A stretch of 64,000 nt of DNA from Agapanthus africanus (GCA_030015575.1 CM057344.1:189365044-189429043), one strand, 5' to 3'; counted from the stretch's first letter, positions 36,685 to 51,000 are shown. The notes: generated by a model not told the origin, from the sequence alone. Numbers and translations are program-made.

Positions 36685-36698
36685 ATCTCCCACTTGCA
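36685..36698 (-). other. Polypurine tract of copia C
   Basis: The minus strand reads tgcaagtgggagat, identical to A, between the pol stop and the LTR. Confidence 0.85.
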
Positions 36699-39600
36699 CT
36701 AAGGCCATGTACTGGCGTATCGAAGACCTATCATCTCGATCAGCCGCTCGAACTGAGTCTGGGGTAAAGCCTTCGTGAATGGGTCCGCAGTGTTGTCCTT
36801 TGTGTCCACTCTCCGCACCTCGATCTCCTGTCGATCAATGATCTCCCTGATCAGGTGATACCGCCTTAAGATGTGCCTGGATTTCTGATGGGACCTTGGT
36901 TCCTTCGCTAAAGCTATAGCCCCATTGTTATCGCAATACAAAGGTATTGGGTCAACAATGGACGGAACCACCTGAAGTTCACTAATGAACTTCTTCATCC
37001 AGACCGCCTCTTTTGCGGCATCGCTTGCAGCAATGTATTCAGCCTCCATCGTCGAGTCTGCGACGGTATCCTGCTTGGAACTCCTCCAACATACCGCCCC
37101 TCCGTTGAGGGTAAACACAAAACCCGAGACAGACTTGCTGTCATCTTTGTCACTCTGGAAGCTTGAATCGGTAAAGGACTCGACCCTGAGGTCTCCATTA
37201 CCGTAAACCAGGAACATCTCCTTAGTCCTTCTCAGGTACTTGAGAATGTTCTTCACTGCTGTCCAGTGGTCCTCCCCTGGGTCTGACTGATACCGGCTTA
37301 CCGCGCTCAGCGCGTAAGCTACATCTGGTCTTGTACATAGCATCGCATACATTATAGATCCTACCGCCGAAGCGTAGGGTATAGTGCTCATGCGAACCCT
37401 CTCCTCGTCAGTCTTAGGAAACATCTTCTTGGAGAGGGTAATTCCGTGCAATGCGGGTATGTTACCGCGCTTGGAATCCTCCATACTAAATCTCTTTAGT
37501 ACGGTCTCTATGTACCTGGACTGCGAAAGTCCCAGTAGTCTCTTGGATCTATCTCTATAGATCTTGATCCTCAGAATGTACGAGGCATCACCCAGGTCTT
37601 TCATGGAGAACCTTTGTGACAAAAATAGCTTGACCGATTGTAGCATAGGAATATCATTTCCTATCAAAAGAATGTCGTCCACATACAAGACTAGGAACAC
37701 GACAGTTCGTCCTACAATCTTCTTATATACACAGGGTTCATCTTCGTTCTTGATGAAATCAAATTCCTTGATTGCCTCATCAAAACAGATGTTCTAGCTC
37801 CGCGATGCCTGCTTTAATCCATAAATGGATTTAAGCAACTTGCACACCCTTCCGCTGCTCCCACTGTCTACGAAACCTTCTGGTTGATCCATGTAAACGC
37901 ACTCTTCCAAACAACCGTTTAGGAAAGCCGTCTTAACATCCATCTGCCAGATTTCATAGTCATGGAAGGCAGCAATGGCAAGTAGGATCCGAATGGATTT
38001 GAGCATAGCCACCGGAGAAAAAGTCTCGTCATAGTCCAAACCAGGTCTTTGACGAAAACCTTTTGCAACGAGTCTAGCTTTATAGGTTTCCACCTGCCCA
38101 TCTACACGAAGTTTCCTTTTGTAGATCCATTTGCATCCAATGGGTTTTACCCCAGGTGGAGCAATATCCAAGGTCCACACTTTATTGGCGTACATGGACT
38201 CCATTTCGGATTGCATTGCTTCCTGCCACTTATCAGAGTCCCTACTGATAATGGCCTGCCTGAAACTGGTAGGGTCATCTTCTTCCAAGATGCAATCTTC
38301 TCGATCCCCGTCAATGAGAAAACCGTAGTATCTCTCGGGCGGATGAGAAATCCTACCAGATCTGCGGAGTGGCTGAGGTTCGTCTGGGGTTATTGAATCC
38401 TGAGGTTCTGTCAAATTTTCAGTTTCAGTTTGTGGTCGCTGAATTTCTTCCAATTCTACCGTGCTGCCACTAATTTCTTTTGCAAGAAACTCCGTTTCTA
38501 AGAAAACGGCATGCTGAGCAACAAACACCTTCTGTTCCTCGGTATGGTAGAATAGATATCCATAACCATTCTTTGGATATCCCACAAACTTACATAAAAC
38601 TGACCGTGCCTCTAGTTTATCCGGTTTATGCGTTTTAACATAAGCCGGACAACCCCATATCTTAGATCTTTTAAGATATGGCCTCTTTCCATTCCATATC
38701 TCGAACGGAGTCTTAGGCACTGATTTAGACGGAACATCATTCAATAGGTATGCTGCTGTCAATAGCGCATGTCCCCAAAATGAAAGAGGCAACTCGGCAT
38801 TACTCATCATGGAGCGAACCATATCCAGTAGGGTACGATTCCTCCGCTCCGAAACACCGTTGTGCTGTGGTGTATAAGGAGGAGTAAGCTGAGAGAGAAT
38901 ACCATTCTCTTTTAAGTAATCTAGGAATTCCGTGCTTAAGTACTCCCCTCCGCTGTCAGACCGAAGGATCTTGATACTTTTGCCTGTCTGGTTCTCTACT
39001 TCGTTTCTGAATTCTTTGAATTTCTCAAAAGCTTCAGATTTGTGTTCCATCAGATACACATATCCGAACCTAGAGAGATCGTCAGTGAATGTGATGAAGT
39101 ACGAGAACCCACCCCTTGCATGTATAGACATCGGACCGCATACATCACTATGTACGAGTCCTAAGAGCTCGGTTGCTCTTTCTCCATGTCCGGTGAACGG
39201 AGATTTGGTCATCTTCCCTTTGAGACAAGACTGACAAGTTCCATAAGATGAAAACTCGAACGCATTCAAGAGTCCATCTTTATGCAACTTACTCAGTCTT
39301 TTCTCTCCGATATGACCAAGTCTACAATGCCACAAGTAGGATTCATTCGTATCTGAATTCTTCCTCTTGCGTTTGTTTTGTATATTGAGAACTGTATTCT
39401 GATTTAGAACGTAGATACCATTACACAGTGTACCCTATGCAACCAGTACCTTATGAAGGTAAATGTTCATGATATTCTTTTCAAGAACAAAGTTATATCC
39501 ATCTTTATCGAGTAAAGAAACTGATATGATGTTGCAAACCATGGAGGGTACATAGTAGCAATCGTTCAAAATCATAGTCTTGCCATTTGGCAATACTAGG

Positions 39601-40025
39601 TGATATTCACCGACGGCTGCCGCATTAACTTGTGCTCCGTTCGCTACTCTGAGCGACATATCACCCGGTGCAACTTTCCTACTTTTTCTCAGTCCCTGCA
39701 ATAAATTACAGATATGAGATCCTGATCCGGTATCAAGTACCCAGGAGGTAGGGCTGACCGTAAAACAGTTCTCAATTACAAGAACACCTGAAGTAGATGC
39801 AAAACCATGCTTCTTCTTCAACTGGGTATCCTGGAAATCCATACTTTCCCCTTTCCCATTCTCATACTCATGACTGTTGTCACAAGTTAGAGCTGAACCA
39901 ACTTTCCCCAGTCCCGAATAAGAATTCGGATCGGTCAAGCGATACATTTTATTATCTTGATTAGGGCGTGAAAAGGTTGCTGCCTGGAGAGAGAGAAAAG
40001 AAACACTCAGCGTATGCTCTTGCAA
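36699..40025 (-). pseudogene. pol: Copia C pol: protease, integrase, RT, RNase H
   Basis: One frame of about 1109 codons with only two in-frame stops, at 39437-39435 and 37796-37794 (the latter TGG to TAG at the Trp of SRSW in A). Protease SWVLDTGSGSHICN keeps its DTG. The HHCC finger (MWHCRLGH...CQSC), integrase DDE (HSDVCGP, RSDSGGEY, GVSERRNR), RT (MDVKTAFLNG and LYVDDILL) and RNase H (MEAEY, CDNNGA, NTADPFTK) all look intact. The first ATG is at 39947; the open frame extends upstream through a CT-rich tract ending CAG. No Gag domain is fused in front. It could make fragments but not a full polyprotein unless the stops are read through. Confidence 0.92.
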
Positions 40026-40464
40026 GATTAGATTGGTTTATTAATTTATCTAACCAGGATGTCTCCCACTGTTTCCTCAAATTCTTCTTAAAACCTTTTT
40101 AAAAGAAGAACTAGCCGGGTTTTAATTCACGTCATAATACTTGCTTAACCTTTCAGCCAGGCTAGTGTCGGTACTTCGAGGGAGGTTTTCCAACGCTTTC
40201 GCGAAGTTCCTTAATTCAAGAACCTCTTTTCCCTGGGGGCGTAACCCCGCTAACACCTTTCTAGTCACCTACTAGGTTTATAGCATTGATTGTTAAGTGA
40301 AATAATCTCCCGAGGGTAATCCAACTCATCAGTGGGATCGGGATCCAACTGTCATTGTGTGATAACCTAGATGGAATCCACTCTAGTCACCACACTCCAG
40401 AAGGTATGCGAAATCTGTAAGTTTCAGTTCTTTTGAAACTCCCGATGTGGTTTTTGCCCCTAAC

Positions 40465-40680
40465 TGTTCATGACCTTGACTAGGTCAACAAGCCACAAAC
40501 TGTTAGACAAGTTCTACCCGTCATAATCCTGATTGCATTAGACCCACGCGTACGTGCCCTTGACTAGGTCAACAAGGCCGCACGACTGTCCTAACCAATC
40601 ACATTTGCAATCCACAGAAAAATATTATTTAGCTACCGTTCACTACGCCTTGACTAGGTCAACAAACGCAGCATGAATAC
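40465..40680 (-). ncRNA. Three-hairpin RNA array in leader of copia C
   Basis: Motifs at 40648-40663, 40558-40573 and 40474-40489 (sense order) read GTTGACCTAGTCAAGG with a three-base loop CTA. Outer stems: CTGCG/CGTAG (one G-U pair), CGTGC/GCACG, and GTTTGTG/CATGAAC (two G-U pairs). Spacing of 90 and 84 nt matches the other elements. Confidence 0.7.
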
Positions 40681-40809
40681 TGAATAATATTAATCCGAAA
40701 CGACGGAGGGCTACGGCTGGGTTTTTGGCGAAAAACCCGTTAACGTAATGAACTTGATATCGTTGAAGGAACCTGATTGCACCTTTTTGAAAATATAGTG
40801 GCGAAAACT

Positions 40810-41043
40810 TTTGCTAAAGAGGTCACTCCCTGTGAAGGGATCTCGGCTCTTTCCTCGTCGAGTGAGGTGCTGGGCATTCGTAAGATGAATACCTCGATGC
40901 AAAGCAAGAATAATCGACTATAGTGAAGTTATTACCCTGACGCAAAGTTTTGTCCAAGGGGTCACTCCCGATGAAGGGATCTCGGCCCTTGCCTCGTCGA
41001 CTGAGGTGCTGGGCATTCACAACCGAATACCGCGATGCAAAAC
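40810..41043 (-). repeat. Two tandem copies of the ~100-nt module (copia C)
   Basis: Copies at 40810-40908 and about 40947-41043. The first hairpin is GGTATTC/GAATGCC, pairing differently from A/B (GGTATAT/ATATATCC) yet still complementary. Confidence 0.68.
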
Positions 41044-42267
41044 AAAAATTGAACGTCCTTGCAATAACAGCTTTTTGAAAAAATGTTCCAACAACGTCTT
41101 TTAGGTTTATTTTCTTGCATTAGTTCTTTTAATGTGTCCCATCATTTAAATCCTACCATTGCAGAAAACAACCAAAATATGACGTACGCTTATGCCATTC
41201 GCATTCGCCACTGGGCCCCGTCATCACCCGTTAGGTTACTTAACTAACGACAGAGCGGGGGCTGGGCTAGCGCGGCTGTAAAACATAAGCAACGCCTAAA
41301 TAGTTATTATATATAGCAATATAGCAAAGATAGCCAATCCAGATCACAGATGAACACTTTGGATATACTAGGAACCCGCAATTCGTTCGAGCCTGCAACG
41401 AAAAGCGGATTACACGGTCGCGATGAATAGCCAATACCCCACCCAAGACCCCTACGGGTGCGGCAAACTACCCGCCAAGTACCCGAAGCGAAGCAACCTC
41501 CCTCAATGCCATGAGTAGGCCACTCGGCACTTCGAGATACCCGGTAGTTTGTGCACCCCCTCCATGGGTCTATCCTAGGAGCGAAAAACAGTAAAAAGAA
41601 TTATACAATGACGGCTACAACCCCGACCCGGTTGTGCGGCCAAACAAATAATATTACATCAATTTACAAATTTATTACATGAATGAAAGAAAAAGAAACT
41701 CTCATCTCACATCCACCCGGCTATTCATCCGCGACAATCCAACGAGTTCATATACACAAACCATCAACAACAATCACAGATCACAGATATGTATAACCCC
41801 GACTAATCGACATATAGCGATTAGCCGACGTTCAATATATAAGAACATCACAGATATAACCTCCATAGTCAAAGTGTAGTGAAGTTCGGAAAAATACGGA
41901 ATTATAGGCCCCCAAAAACAAATTTCTATTCTGGAAAATCTGGGCACATATAATATATCTCAAAAATCCTAAAACCAATACAGAGATACACTGCACCAAA
42001 ATCGAGGCAGAGAGGAGACAAGACGGCCGTGGATCCGCGGCGACATAGCTTGCTGTAGCCGCGGAAACGCGCTCGTTTGGTCAGATCTCTGGCTCGTTTT
42101 TGGTGGTTATCTTTAGAAAACCCTGAGATAATTTTAGGTGCATGACAAATTTTGTTTTGACCAGAAAAAATTTTAACAGAAACTTAGGTTTTCGCAACTT
42201 GGTTTTATCGATTTTTCCGTTTCGAACTTCGATACACTTCACTACCAAGCTAGTTTATGTTTAGTTA

Positions 42268-42280
42268 GGCTCTGATACCA
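42268..42280 (-). other. Primer-binding site of copia C
   Basis: The minus strand reads TGGTATCAGAGCC, one base inside the 5' LTR. Confidence 0.9.
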
Positions 42281-42281
42281 C

Positions 42282-44462
42282 TGTTAGGTCCACATTACCT
42301 CTCCCGGTACTTTCGAGGTTGCGGAAACAGTAAAACAAAAATTTTTCTAATCTTTGTAACATGGACCGTAAAAGCCGGATCTTTGCTAAACAATATACTA
42401 GCATCCTAACAAGAGATGTATCTACTCGGTTAGGGGTTATAACTCAACTTGAACTCCTTCTCTTCTTGTTGTTCTTCTTCTTGTTGTTCTTCTCTTCTTG
42501 TTGTTCTTCTCTTTGCTTGCTCAATGGTTGATCCGGACTTCGGTCACCTCCGCGGCCTCCTTGAGTCGAAGACGATCCACCCGAGAGATGTACACCGAGC
42601 TCCACCTCAAGCCGAGATAACTAGGGCAAGGAGATTGCTAATCTAGAAGCCTTAGGATGTGTAGAGAAGATGTATGGATGTGTTTGTCAAGTGGAATCCT
42701 TTTTCTCTCAACACATAAGATCAAAGGAGAAATCAAGAGGAGGAAGAAGGAGGTTTTCTTGCAACCATGGAGCTTCTCATTTCAAGAGAGAGAATGAGAA
42801 TAATATTATGATACAAAAGAAAAGAACCATGGTTGCAAATAATGCAAAACAACATCATTACTAATTCCGTCAAGATAAAGTTGATGGCTACTTTGAAATG
42901 ACCATTATCATAATCCAAAAGAAAAAGGAAAAGAAAAGAAAAGTGTAGAACCCTCTTGAAAGTCAATGGTCAACCCGGTCAACCGGTCAACAAAGTCAAG
43001 AGGGGTCAACGGGGTCAAATGGTCAATGCAATTAGCCATCATAAGATTATCACTAATAGGAATAGTAAATGATGTTCGCGGCTCATAATGGTTTTGACCA
43101 AACGAACTGTCAAAACCCTAATGAGCCTGCCACATAATGGTTTTGGCCGAACCAACTGCCAAAACCCTAATGAGGCACCTCCTCCTTCATCACTCCGAAA
43201 AACTGTGCATACACACCTGCATCCGTATTCCGTAGAATGCGGATACACAGAAGACAAAACAAATCCATCCGTGCAATACTAGGATCTGGCTTAAACCAAA
43301 GCCTACTAGTACTGCCTGCCCGAACACCATACGCACACAAGTGTACGTAAGTGATCGCAGCCCTGCCGTAAAACCATACGGCCTCTACACGTTTCGCTCA
43401 GTGCAGGGAAACTCTCTGTGTGGGACTCTAAAGACTCGACACTACGCTGGCAGTGGGTTTAACCACAGACCGCAAGCGGCACTAGCTGTACGTAACGGTC
43501 CCCAGGTAGATGTCGATAAGAAGGCCGATGAGGTACACCCATCCGAACTCCTACTGAGTCTGTATGTGACAATCTCCGTACAGTCCGGTCTGTTCGTCTG
43601 ATACATCGCATGGCGGGCCTAGGGGGCGGTAAACGTCAGTCCCCTAATAGCGGTATAAGTCGTGTCGGAGTGAAGCCCAGAACACCCTGAGATAACACTG
43701 GAACCTACCAGTACATCTCGCTTGCCCTGGCCAGGGACTACTTGTGTAATGGCTCTCCTAGACACAGCGCGATGTCAACCCCCAATACCGGGAGAGACGA
43801 ATCCTGTCTAACCGTCACTGCCTCCAAGTGCTTCGAGACTGCTCCCAACTACCACCTGTTTGCACGACTCAGTAGAGCCGTGGTAGGGTAGTAATCAAAG
43901 AACAGTGGGAACACACTCGAGGCGAAGTGACAGTGTCAAGTCAGCGGACTAAGCTGTACTCATGTCACCTGGGAACTGATAACTGACGATAGGTATAATA
44001 CCAACCATCAGTTCCCGACGAGTCCTGTCGAGTGTACTCGTAACCTAACGAGCACCCGCATACTATCTCAAGTACGACGTACTGACGGCTGTGGGACAGA
44101 CCGTCTCCCGTGCTGGGATGAGAAGCGCATACGCTAGTCTACTCTGGAGTATCGATGCCCTATCTCGATACTCCCACGACTAGGGACGTGTATAAGGATG
44201 TGCTTGTAGATTACCCAGCCCCCACGAGTGAGTTCGCCATCACAACGCCGGTAATCAAGCAAAGATCCTAAGGGCTCTACTAATGCGTATAGGTGATATA
44301 ATAAATAAACACACATGTACACATTAAAGCAGAGACAAACCAAGTAGCATACTACTATATTGAGCAAGATTGTCTGTACAACTGTGAATATCCCAAGCTT
44401 CCATCAAGTAATATACATACTAGTATGATACAGTAATGTCCTCTAGGGCATATACACTAACA
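42282..44462 (-). repeat. 5' LTR of copia C
   Basis: This is the 2181-bp partner of 34501-36684, ending ...tacactaaca before the AAGAG duplication. It carries the second W-box cluster (42961-43028). Confidence 0.93.
42961..43028 (-). promoter_or_regulatory. W-box cluster, 5' LTR copy of copia C
   Basis: Eight TTGACY motifs in sense, unchanged relative to the copy at 35182-35250. This is the LTR that would drive the element's transcript. Confidence 0.6.
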
Positions 44463-47400
44463 AAGAGGTCATGGTCGCGGGGGTTTTTTGCTGAGAGGAC
44501 GAAGAGGCGGAAGCAGAGGACAACCAGTAGCCGGTAGAGGGCAGGCACGGGTTTTTGCCTTGACTCACCTGGACGCTCAGGCGTCAAATGCTGTGGTTTC
44601 AGGTACCCTTTCTGTATGTTCTTATGATGCACATTTCCTTTTTGATCTGGGGTCTACGCATTCGTATGTTTCTACGCACTTCGTGCCGAGGTTAGGCCGA
44701 GAGTCGTGTTTGCTTGATCAGCCACTTGTCGTGACTACTCCTGTGGGAGAGTCGTTTGTTGTGCGACACGTGTTCCGATCGTGTGCTGTCCGTTTAGGAG
44801 ACAGAGATCTGTCCGTCGACTTGATCCTTCTTGAGATGTTGGACTTCGACGTTCTGTTAGGCATGGACTGGCTAGCTACTTGCTATGCGTCCGTGGACTG
44901 CCGCGAGAAGATAGTTAGGTTTTGTTTTCCCGGCGAGTCAGTGTTTGTTGTGCAGGGGGACAGTGGTGCCGCTCCTCACAGTTTGATTTCTGTCTTTTGC
45001 GCTAGTCGGCATTTGAGGAGGGGATGTCAGGGATTCTTGGATTTCATTCATGATACTGGAGCCACAGTAGAGTCGTTGGACCAGGTTTCTACCATGCGAG
45101 AGTTTCCCGACGTCTTTCCCGATGAGTTACCTGGGTTGCCGCAAGAGCGCGATATTGAGTTCTGCATTGATCTGATTCCTGGCATGGATCCTATTTCCAT
45201 ACCGCCTTATCGGATGGCTCCGGCAGAGCTTAGAGAGCTTAAAGATCAATTGCAAGAGTTGCTCGATTTGGGACTTGTACGTCCGAGTGTTTCGCCGTGG
45301 GGAGCTCCTGTTCTGTTCGTCAAGAAGAAGGACGGCTGTTTGAGGCTATGTGTTGATTATCATCAGTTGAACCGAGTTACGGTGCGGAACAGGTATCCTT
45401 TACCTCGCATTGACGATTTATTTGATCAGCTCCAGGGTGCGAAACATTTTTCTAAGATTGATTTACGTTCGGGTTATCATCAGTTGCGGGTTCGGAATGA
45501 TGACATTCCGAAGACTGCTTTTCGTACGCGCTATGGGCATTATGAGTTTTTGGTGATGTCGTTCGGACTCACCAATACGCCAGCAGCGTTCATGGATCTG
45601 ATGAACCAGATTATCAGGCCGTTTCTCGACCAGTTTATTATAGTGTTTATTGATGACATACTGGTCTACTCTAGGAGTCATGAGGAGCATGAGCAGCACT
45701 TGAGAATTACTTTGCAGATATTGAGAGAGCACCAGCTGTATGCTAAATTCTCAAAGTGTGCATTTTGGCTTGATAGTGTTGACTTCTTGGATCATGTGGT
45801 GACTGGTGATGGTATTCTTGTGGACCCGAGGAAGATCGAGGCTGTACAACTTTGGCCTAGACCTGTATCGGTGACAGAGGTCCGCTGCTTTTTGGGCTTA
45901 GCTGGTTATTATCGCCATTTTGTGCAGGATTTCTCGAGTATCGCTGCACCGCTGACTGGACTGACCCAGAAGGGAGTTCCTTTTCTTTGGACTGATGCGT
46001 GCGAGCAGAGTTTTCAGCAGTTGAAGACTCGGTTGATGACGGCACCAGTTCTTTCTTTACCTTCTGGATCGGGCGGCTATGTTGTTTTTTGTGATGCTTC
46101 TCGAGTGGGGCTCGGCTGTGTTCTGATGCAGCACGACAGAGTGATTGCTTACACTTCTTGGTAGCTGAAGAAGCACGGGCAGAATTACCCCACTCACGAT
46201 CTTGAGATGGCCGCGGTGGTCTTTGCGTTGAAGATTTGGAGACACTGCTTATACGGGGAGTCGTGTCAGATCATCACGGATCATAAGAGCTTGAAGTATA
46301 TCTACCAGCAGTGGGATCTGAACGTGAGACAGCGCCGATGGATGGAGCTAGTGAAGGATTAGGATTGTGAGATCTTTTATCACCCGGGCAAGGCGAATGT
46401 GGTGGCTGATGCTTTGAGTCGTAGGCCAGGGGGTAGCTTGTCCCAGTTGAGCGCAGTTCAACGTCAGTCTTCTGTAGATTGGCAGCTCTTGTATGATGGT
46501 AGAGTGTTGTTCGAGTTCACCTCCACTGGGAGACAGTTTGCTCATGTCCGCGCCCGTCCACTACTACTTGATCGTCTCCGTGAGGCGGAACCCAGTGATG
46601 CCCGTTTGTCCAAGATTCTTGGGTTTGTTCGATAGGGTATAGTTTCGGTGTTCATGATTGATGACCAGGGTGTGCTACGATGCGTGACTCGCTTGTGTAT
46701 ACCAGATGCTGATGGGTTAAGACGCGAGATCCTAGAGCAGGCACATCAGCCGGCCTTTAGCGTTCATCCAGGTTCCACCAAGATGTACCGTGTTTTGAGA
46801 GAATTTTACTGGTGGGAAAGGATGAAGCGCGATATTACGGACTTCGTTTCGAGGTGTCTGACTTGTCAGCAAGTCAAGGCTGAGCATCAGAGACCGGATG
46901 GAGAGTTGCAGCCTTTACCCGTTCCAGAGTGGAAATGGGAGCAGATTTCCATGGACTTCATTATGAGTCTACCTAGGACCAGTAGAGGGTATGACTCCAT
47001 TTGGGTGATTGTTGACCGGTTGACGAAAGCGGCTCACTTCCTTCCAGTGAAGGCCACTTTCGGGTATGCTCAGTATGCGCAGCTGTATATAGATGAGATT
47101 GTGCGTTTGCACGGTGTTCCCACATGCATAGTATCCGACAGAGGCACCCAGTTTACTAGTCGTCTTTGGCAGAAGCTTCTGGAAGTTTTGGGTACCCGGT
47201 TGAGTTTTAGCACCGCTTTTCATCCACAGACCGATGGTCAGTCGGAGCGGTCTATTCAGACTCTAGAGGATATGCTCCGTGCATGTGTGCTTGATTTTGG
47301 TGGCAGTTGGGATCGTCACTTGCCGTTGATTGAGTTCTTCTACAACAACAGCTTTCAGGAAAATATTCAAATGTCACCTTTTGAGGTTTTATATGGTAGG

Positions 47401-48012
47401 AAGTGTCGATCGCCAGTCTGTTGGACCGAACTCAGTGAGAGTATAGTTTTGGGACCCCAGCTAGTTCAGGAGACTACAGAGAAGATCCATCTGATTCAGG
47501 ACAGGATGAGAGCAGCCCAGTGCGGGAAGAAGTCTTATGCCGACCGTCGTCGTTGCAGACTTGAGTTCGCTGTGGGGGATCATGTATTCCTGAGGATTTC
47601 TTCGATAAAGGGCGTTATGCGATTTGGGAAGACGGGAAAGCTCAGTCCCAGATTTGTTGGTCCATTCGAGATCCTTGAGCGAGTGGGTTCTGTTGCTTAT
47701 CGTTTGGCGCTCCCGTCCAGTTTTCCGGATGTTCACCCTGTTTTCCATGTGTCGATACTTCGTAGATACCTTCATGATTCTTCTCACATGATTCAGCATG
47801 AGACCGTTCAGCTTGAGCGCAATCTTTCGTTCAACGAGCAGCCGGTAGTTATTTTGGATCGGCAGGTGAAGAAACTTCGGTCAAGGGTCTTGCCGTCTGT
47901 GAAGGTTCTTTGGCGTAGCCCTACCAGTGAGAAGATCACGTAGGAGGCCGAGAGCGAGATGCGGAAGAAATTCCCTCATCTCTTTGAAGGTACGCTTAGT
48001 ATAAAATTTTAA
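44463..48012 (+). pseudogene. pol: Gypsy G2 pol: protease, RT, RNase H, integrase, chromodomain-like tail
   Basis: This resumes the G2 gag frame after copia C. Leaving out C and one duplication, gag-pol spans 1557 codons with no frameshift. The protease catalytic position reads Asp-Leu-Gly (44644-44652). The RT (FIDDILVYS), RNase H ([34 protein letters not shown]), integrase zinc region, DDE (SMDFIMSLP, VSDRGTQFTS, DGQSERSIQ) and chromodomain-like tail are recognisable. In-frame stops: 46162 and 46633 (both CAG to TAG), 46360 (TAT to TAG), 47941 (TGG to TAG). The longest piece is 558 codons. Confidence 0.92.
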
Positions 48013-48032
48013 TTCGGGGACCGAATTTCTTT

Positions 48033-48043
48033 AAGGGGGAGAT
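48033..48043 (+). other. Polypurine tract of gypsy G2
   Basis: AAGGGGGAGAT, directly before LTR3. Confidence 0.85.
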
Positions 48044-51000
48044 TGTAACGTTTTAGAAATCGTTATGCGAATTTTTCCGTTTTAGGGTTAAATTGTCGGT
48101 ATTTTCCGTTTAAACCCGACTGTCTTCAGACGACCATATAGACTTGCCAGCACTTAGTTTAGCTAAAATAAAGCTAGTGCGCAAGCTTTGGGGGTATATG
48201 GGACGTTTTGGTTCAATTAGAATTTTTTCCCAATTTTAATATTATTTTAATGCGGTATTCACATTTTGGGAAATTTCTCTTAAGCGATCTTTTCAACATT
48301 TATGTTTGTGTTAATTCAACCCTTCTTTTAATATCTAAATCTTTGTGTTGACTAAAGGATTAAAAGGTTTAAGATTAAAGAAAAAAGAAAAGAATTGCAA
48401 GAGGTGCATGAATATGCATGTGAATGCATTTATTGCATTTAATGCTAGAATTAGCTAGAAACTCCACACAATTTCCTCACCTCCTTCATTTTGGCCGAGC
48501 TCCTCCCTCTCTCTTCTACCTTTGATCTTTCTTTCTCCATTTGCAACAATTTCAAAGCTCATAAATCCCCAAAATCCCCAAAATATATCACAAAAATACT
48601 ACAAGTCTTGGTTTTTGCTTATTGATCACTTGGAGCTTGGAAAGCTTGGAGCTTGGAAAGCTTGGATCTTGGGAGCAAGGATTGTTAAGTATAATCCCTA
48701 ATCTGTTAATTTAAAGTTTTTATGTTGTGTAGATCGTTTGTTATTGTTTAGAACACGTTAGATATCGATTCGTGAAATATCGTATTTTTTAGTGTCTTTT
48801 AGAGCCTCTGTGAACTGATGTGACCTGCGATTTTTACAGAAAATTCAAAAAAAATTATAGTGATGTACTAGTTAACCAAAGGCACCACGTGGGATATGAG
48901 GACCACCCCACCAGAATGGGCCGGCGACCATTTGGCGAATTCCGGCGACGCCGGCTATGTAGGGAGGTGCTGGGGTTAGGCTTTTGTGGGTAGTTGTCTG
49001 CTGTTGGTTAGGGGTGTTTGGTACTGTTTACTTTTTTAGTAATTGCAGTATGAAAAATCTGGAATTGTTTACCTATAATCTAGTGTTATGAATCCGCGTG
49101 TTACGTAATCCGACACAAATCGTGATCTGATGCAGCTGCTGTACTCAGTTTGGTTTAGTAGTGTCGCAACACACGTTAGCCACTATACGGAGACTTGTAA
49201 GTTAGTTTAGTGTGGGTGCGTCGTTTAAAGTGTAGTTTTACGTTATAATAGTCGATTCTGAGATGTTAGCACTATTTGTGTGTTTGTGAATTTATAGCGT
49301 CGCCAGCGGGGACTTCGGACGCTGCGAACAAGGGGAAGCAGGTGGTCAGATTTTCATAGCTGGAGACCATTGGTGAGTAGATTTAATATCTACGGGGAAA
49401 TCGCCCGTATGGCGTTATGCGTCGGGGCGGATATGATATGATAGTTGCATGTTATTGCATATTACTTAATTTCATACGAATGTCATTGCATAGTATTATC
49501 TGATATACCTTGACTTGTACCTTTAGATATAACACATTACTGACGGTTCATTTTGCACGAGCACTAGTTGTATGCTACACCCACATCGTCAGTAATTGCC
49601 ATGACACGCACAAACCCCTTACATACGTGATATGGTAGTAGATAGGGATAGTGGAGGTAGTAACTCTTATTCCATTGTGCATATGAAATATTGTGGACAC
49701 ATACATACGTGATATTGCATTGGACAGGGATAGTTGAGGTAGTGAACCTTAATTCATTTCATGAGTACCCTACTATAACTACTTATACATCTTGCATACA
49801 TATTGACATGTACACCCACATACTCTATTACAGCTACATGTATATCATGCACACATATTGACATGTACACCGCATATTTTCGCTATAGTTGTATGTACCC
49901 TAAGTGGTATTGTTTTGATATGTGCTATTGAGTTGTTGATCATTGCGCTTATGAAATGCATTATACATACTTGCTTACATGTAGATACTTAAACCTTGCT
50001 ACACTTACATGTACACCACATATGATACTGCACTTGTTTTTCTTGAAGGATTTTGGGAACCGCAGGATATATTTTAAAGATGAATTCATTTAAAAGAGCT
50101 GATTTCCCTTGATATGCTCATATTGTTGTTTTATGTTGCATATATCAGTTTTTCATGGATTTACGCATTGAGATATGGATTTCATATGATTTATGCATTT
50201 GAGAACCGTGGGGGTATTTCAAGAAAAATATGTATTGTTTGAAAACCCGGTTTCTCTTAATATGATATTTCAGTGCGTCCACCATGTGATTTCTCGGTTC
50301 TGAGATTTGGCTTATGATACCCGATTCGAGGAGCGGGAGGCACCGTCTGCGGGTATATGGTGGACCCGGTATGGTACCCCGGGGCGAGTGGTGATTTCGT
50401 GGTGTAGACGATAAGCCTGGCGGTGGGACCACTACCTACCGGTGATGGTATTTGGACTCGGCGGTTATCGTGGCGATACCGACCGGAGTGAGGTATGACA
50501 TATCGTCAGGTCCAGTCGTGGTGACGGCGCCTGAGTTATAGGGATTTACGTGTCGATGCTAGACACTGGTTTTCATGATATTTCGGGTGTCGATATTAGA
50601 CACTCAGGTTCCATGAGACTTACAGGATGTGAGGGCCGATCTGAGGATGCGGTGCCTGAGGATTTAGGATTTGATGTGTCAGTGAGGGACACTGGTGTTT
50701 CTCCATGCTGATGATTTTGCATGAGATTTTATATTATATCATCCCACACTCAGGATTATGTTGTTATGCATTGCTTCATGTAATTGTAGTACCCTGATGA
50801 TGTACCTTTACATGATTGTTGCATATTCACTTATCATACTTATGCTATCGGATTACATGTGATAGATGAGTCGCTATTCGTGCATACTTGCGATTACAGT
50901 ATGATGTTGATTACTATTCACGAGTTGGCAACTCACCCCCATTGTGCCACAGTATTTTGCAGGACTTACCCTCAGGGTAGTCGCGGCAGGGTATCTTATC

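Larger units (their letters stand above)
40026..42267 (-). other. Non-coding 5' leader of copia C in place of gag
   Basis: 2.2 kb without a credible ORF. It contains the same ordered elements as A and B: CGTTAG/CTAACG hairpin (near 41226-41250), weak CATTA/TAATG hairpin (near 41116), module pair (40810-41043), three hairpins (40465-40680) and GAAA-loop hairpin (40191-40206). Confidence 0.78.
34501..44462 (-). mobile_element. Complete Ty1/copia element C, gag-less
   Basis: A 9962-bp element antisense to its gypsy host copy. The target duplication AAGAG is perfect (34496-34500 and 44463-44467). LTRs are 2184 and 2181 bp, TG...CA, with about 37 visible differences (about 1.7%). It belongs to a different LTR family from A/B, but the leader and pol are colinear with theirs. 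Its pol is the best preserved by frame in the window. Confidence 0.95.
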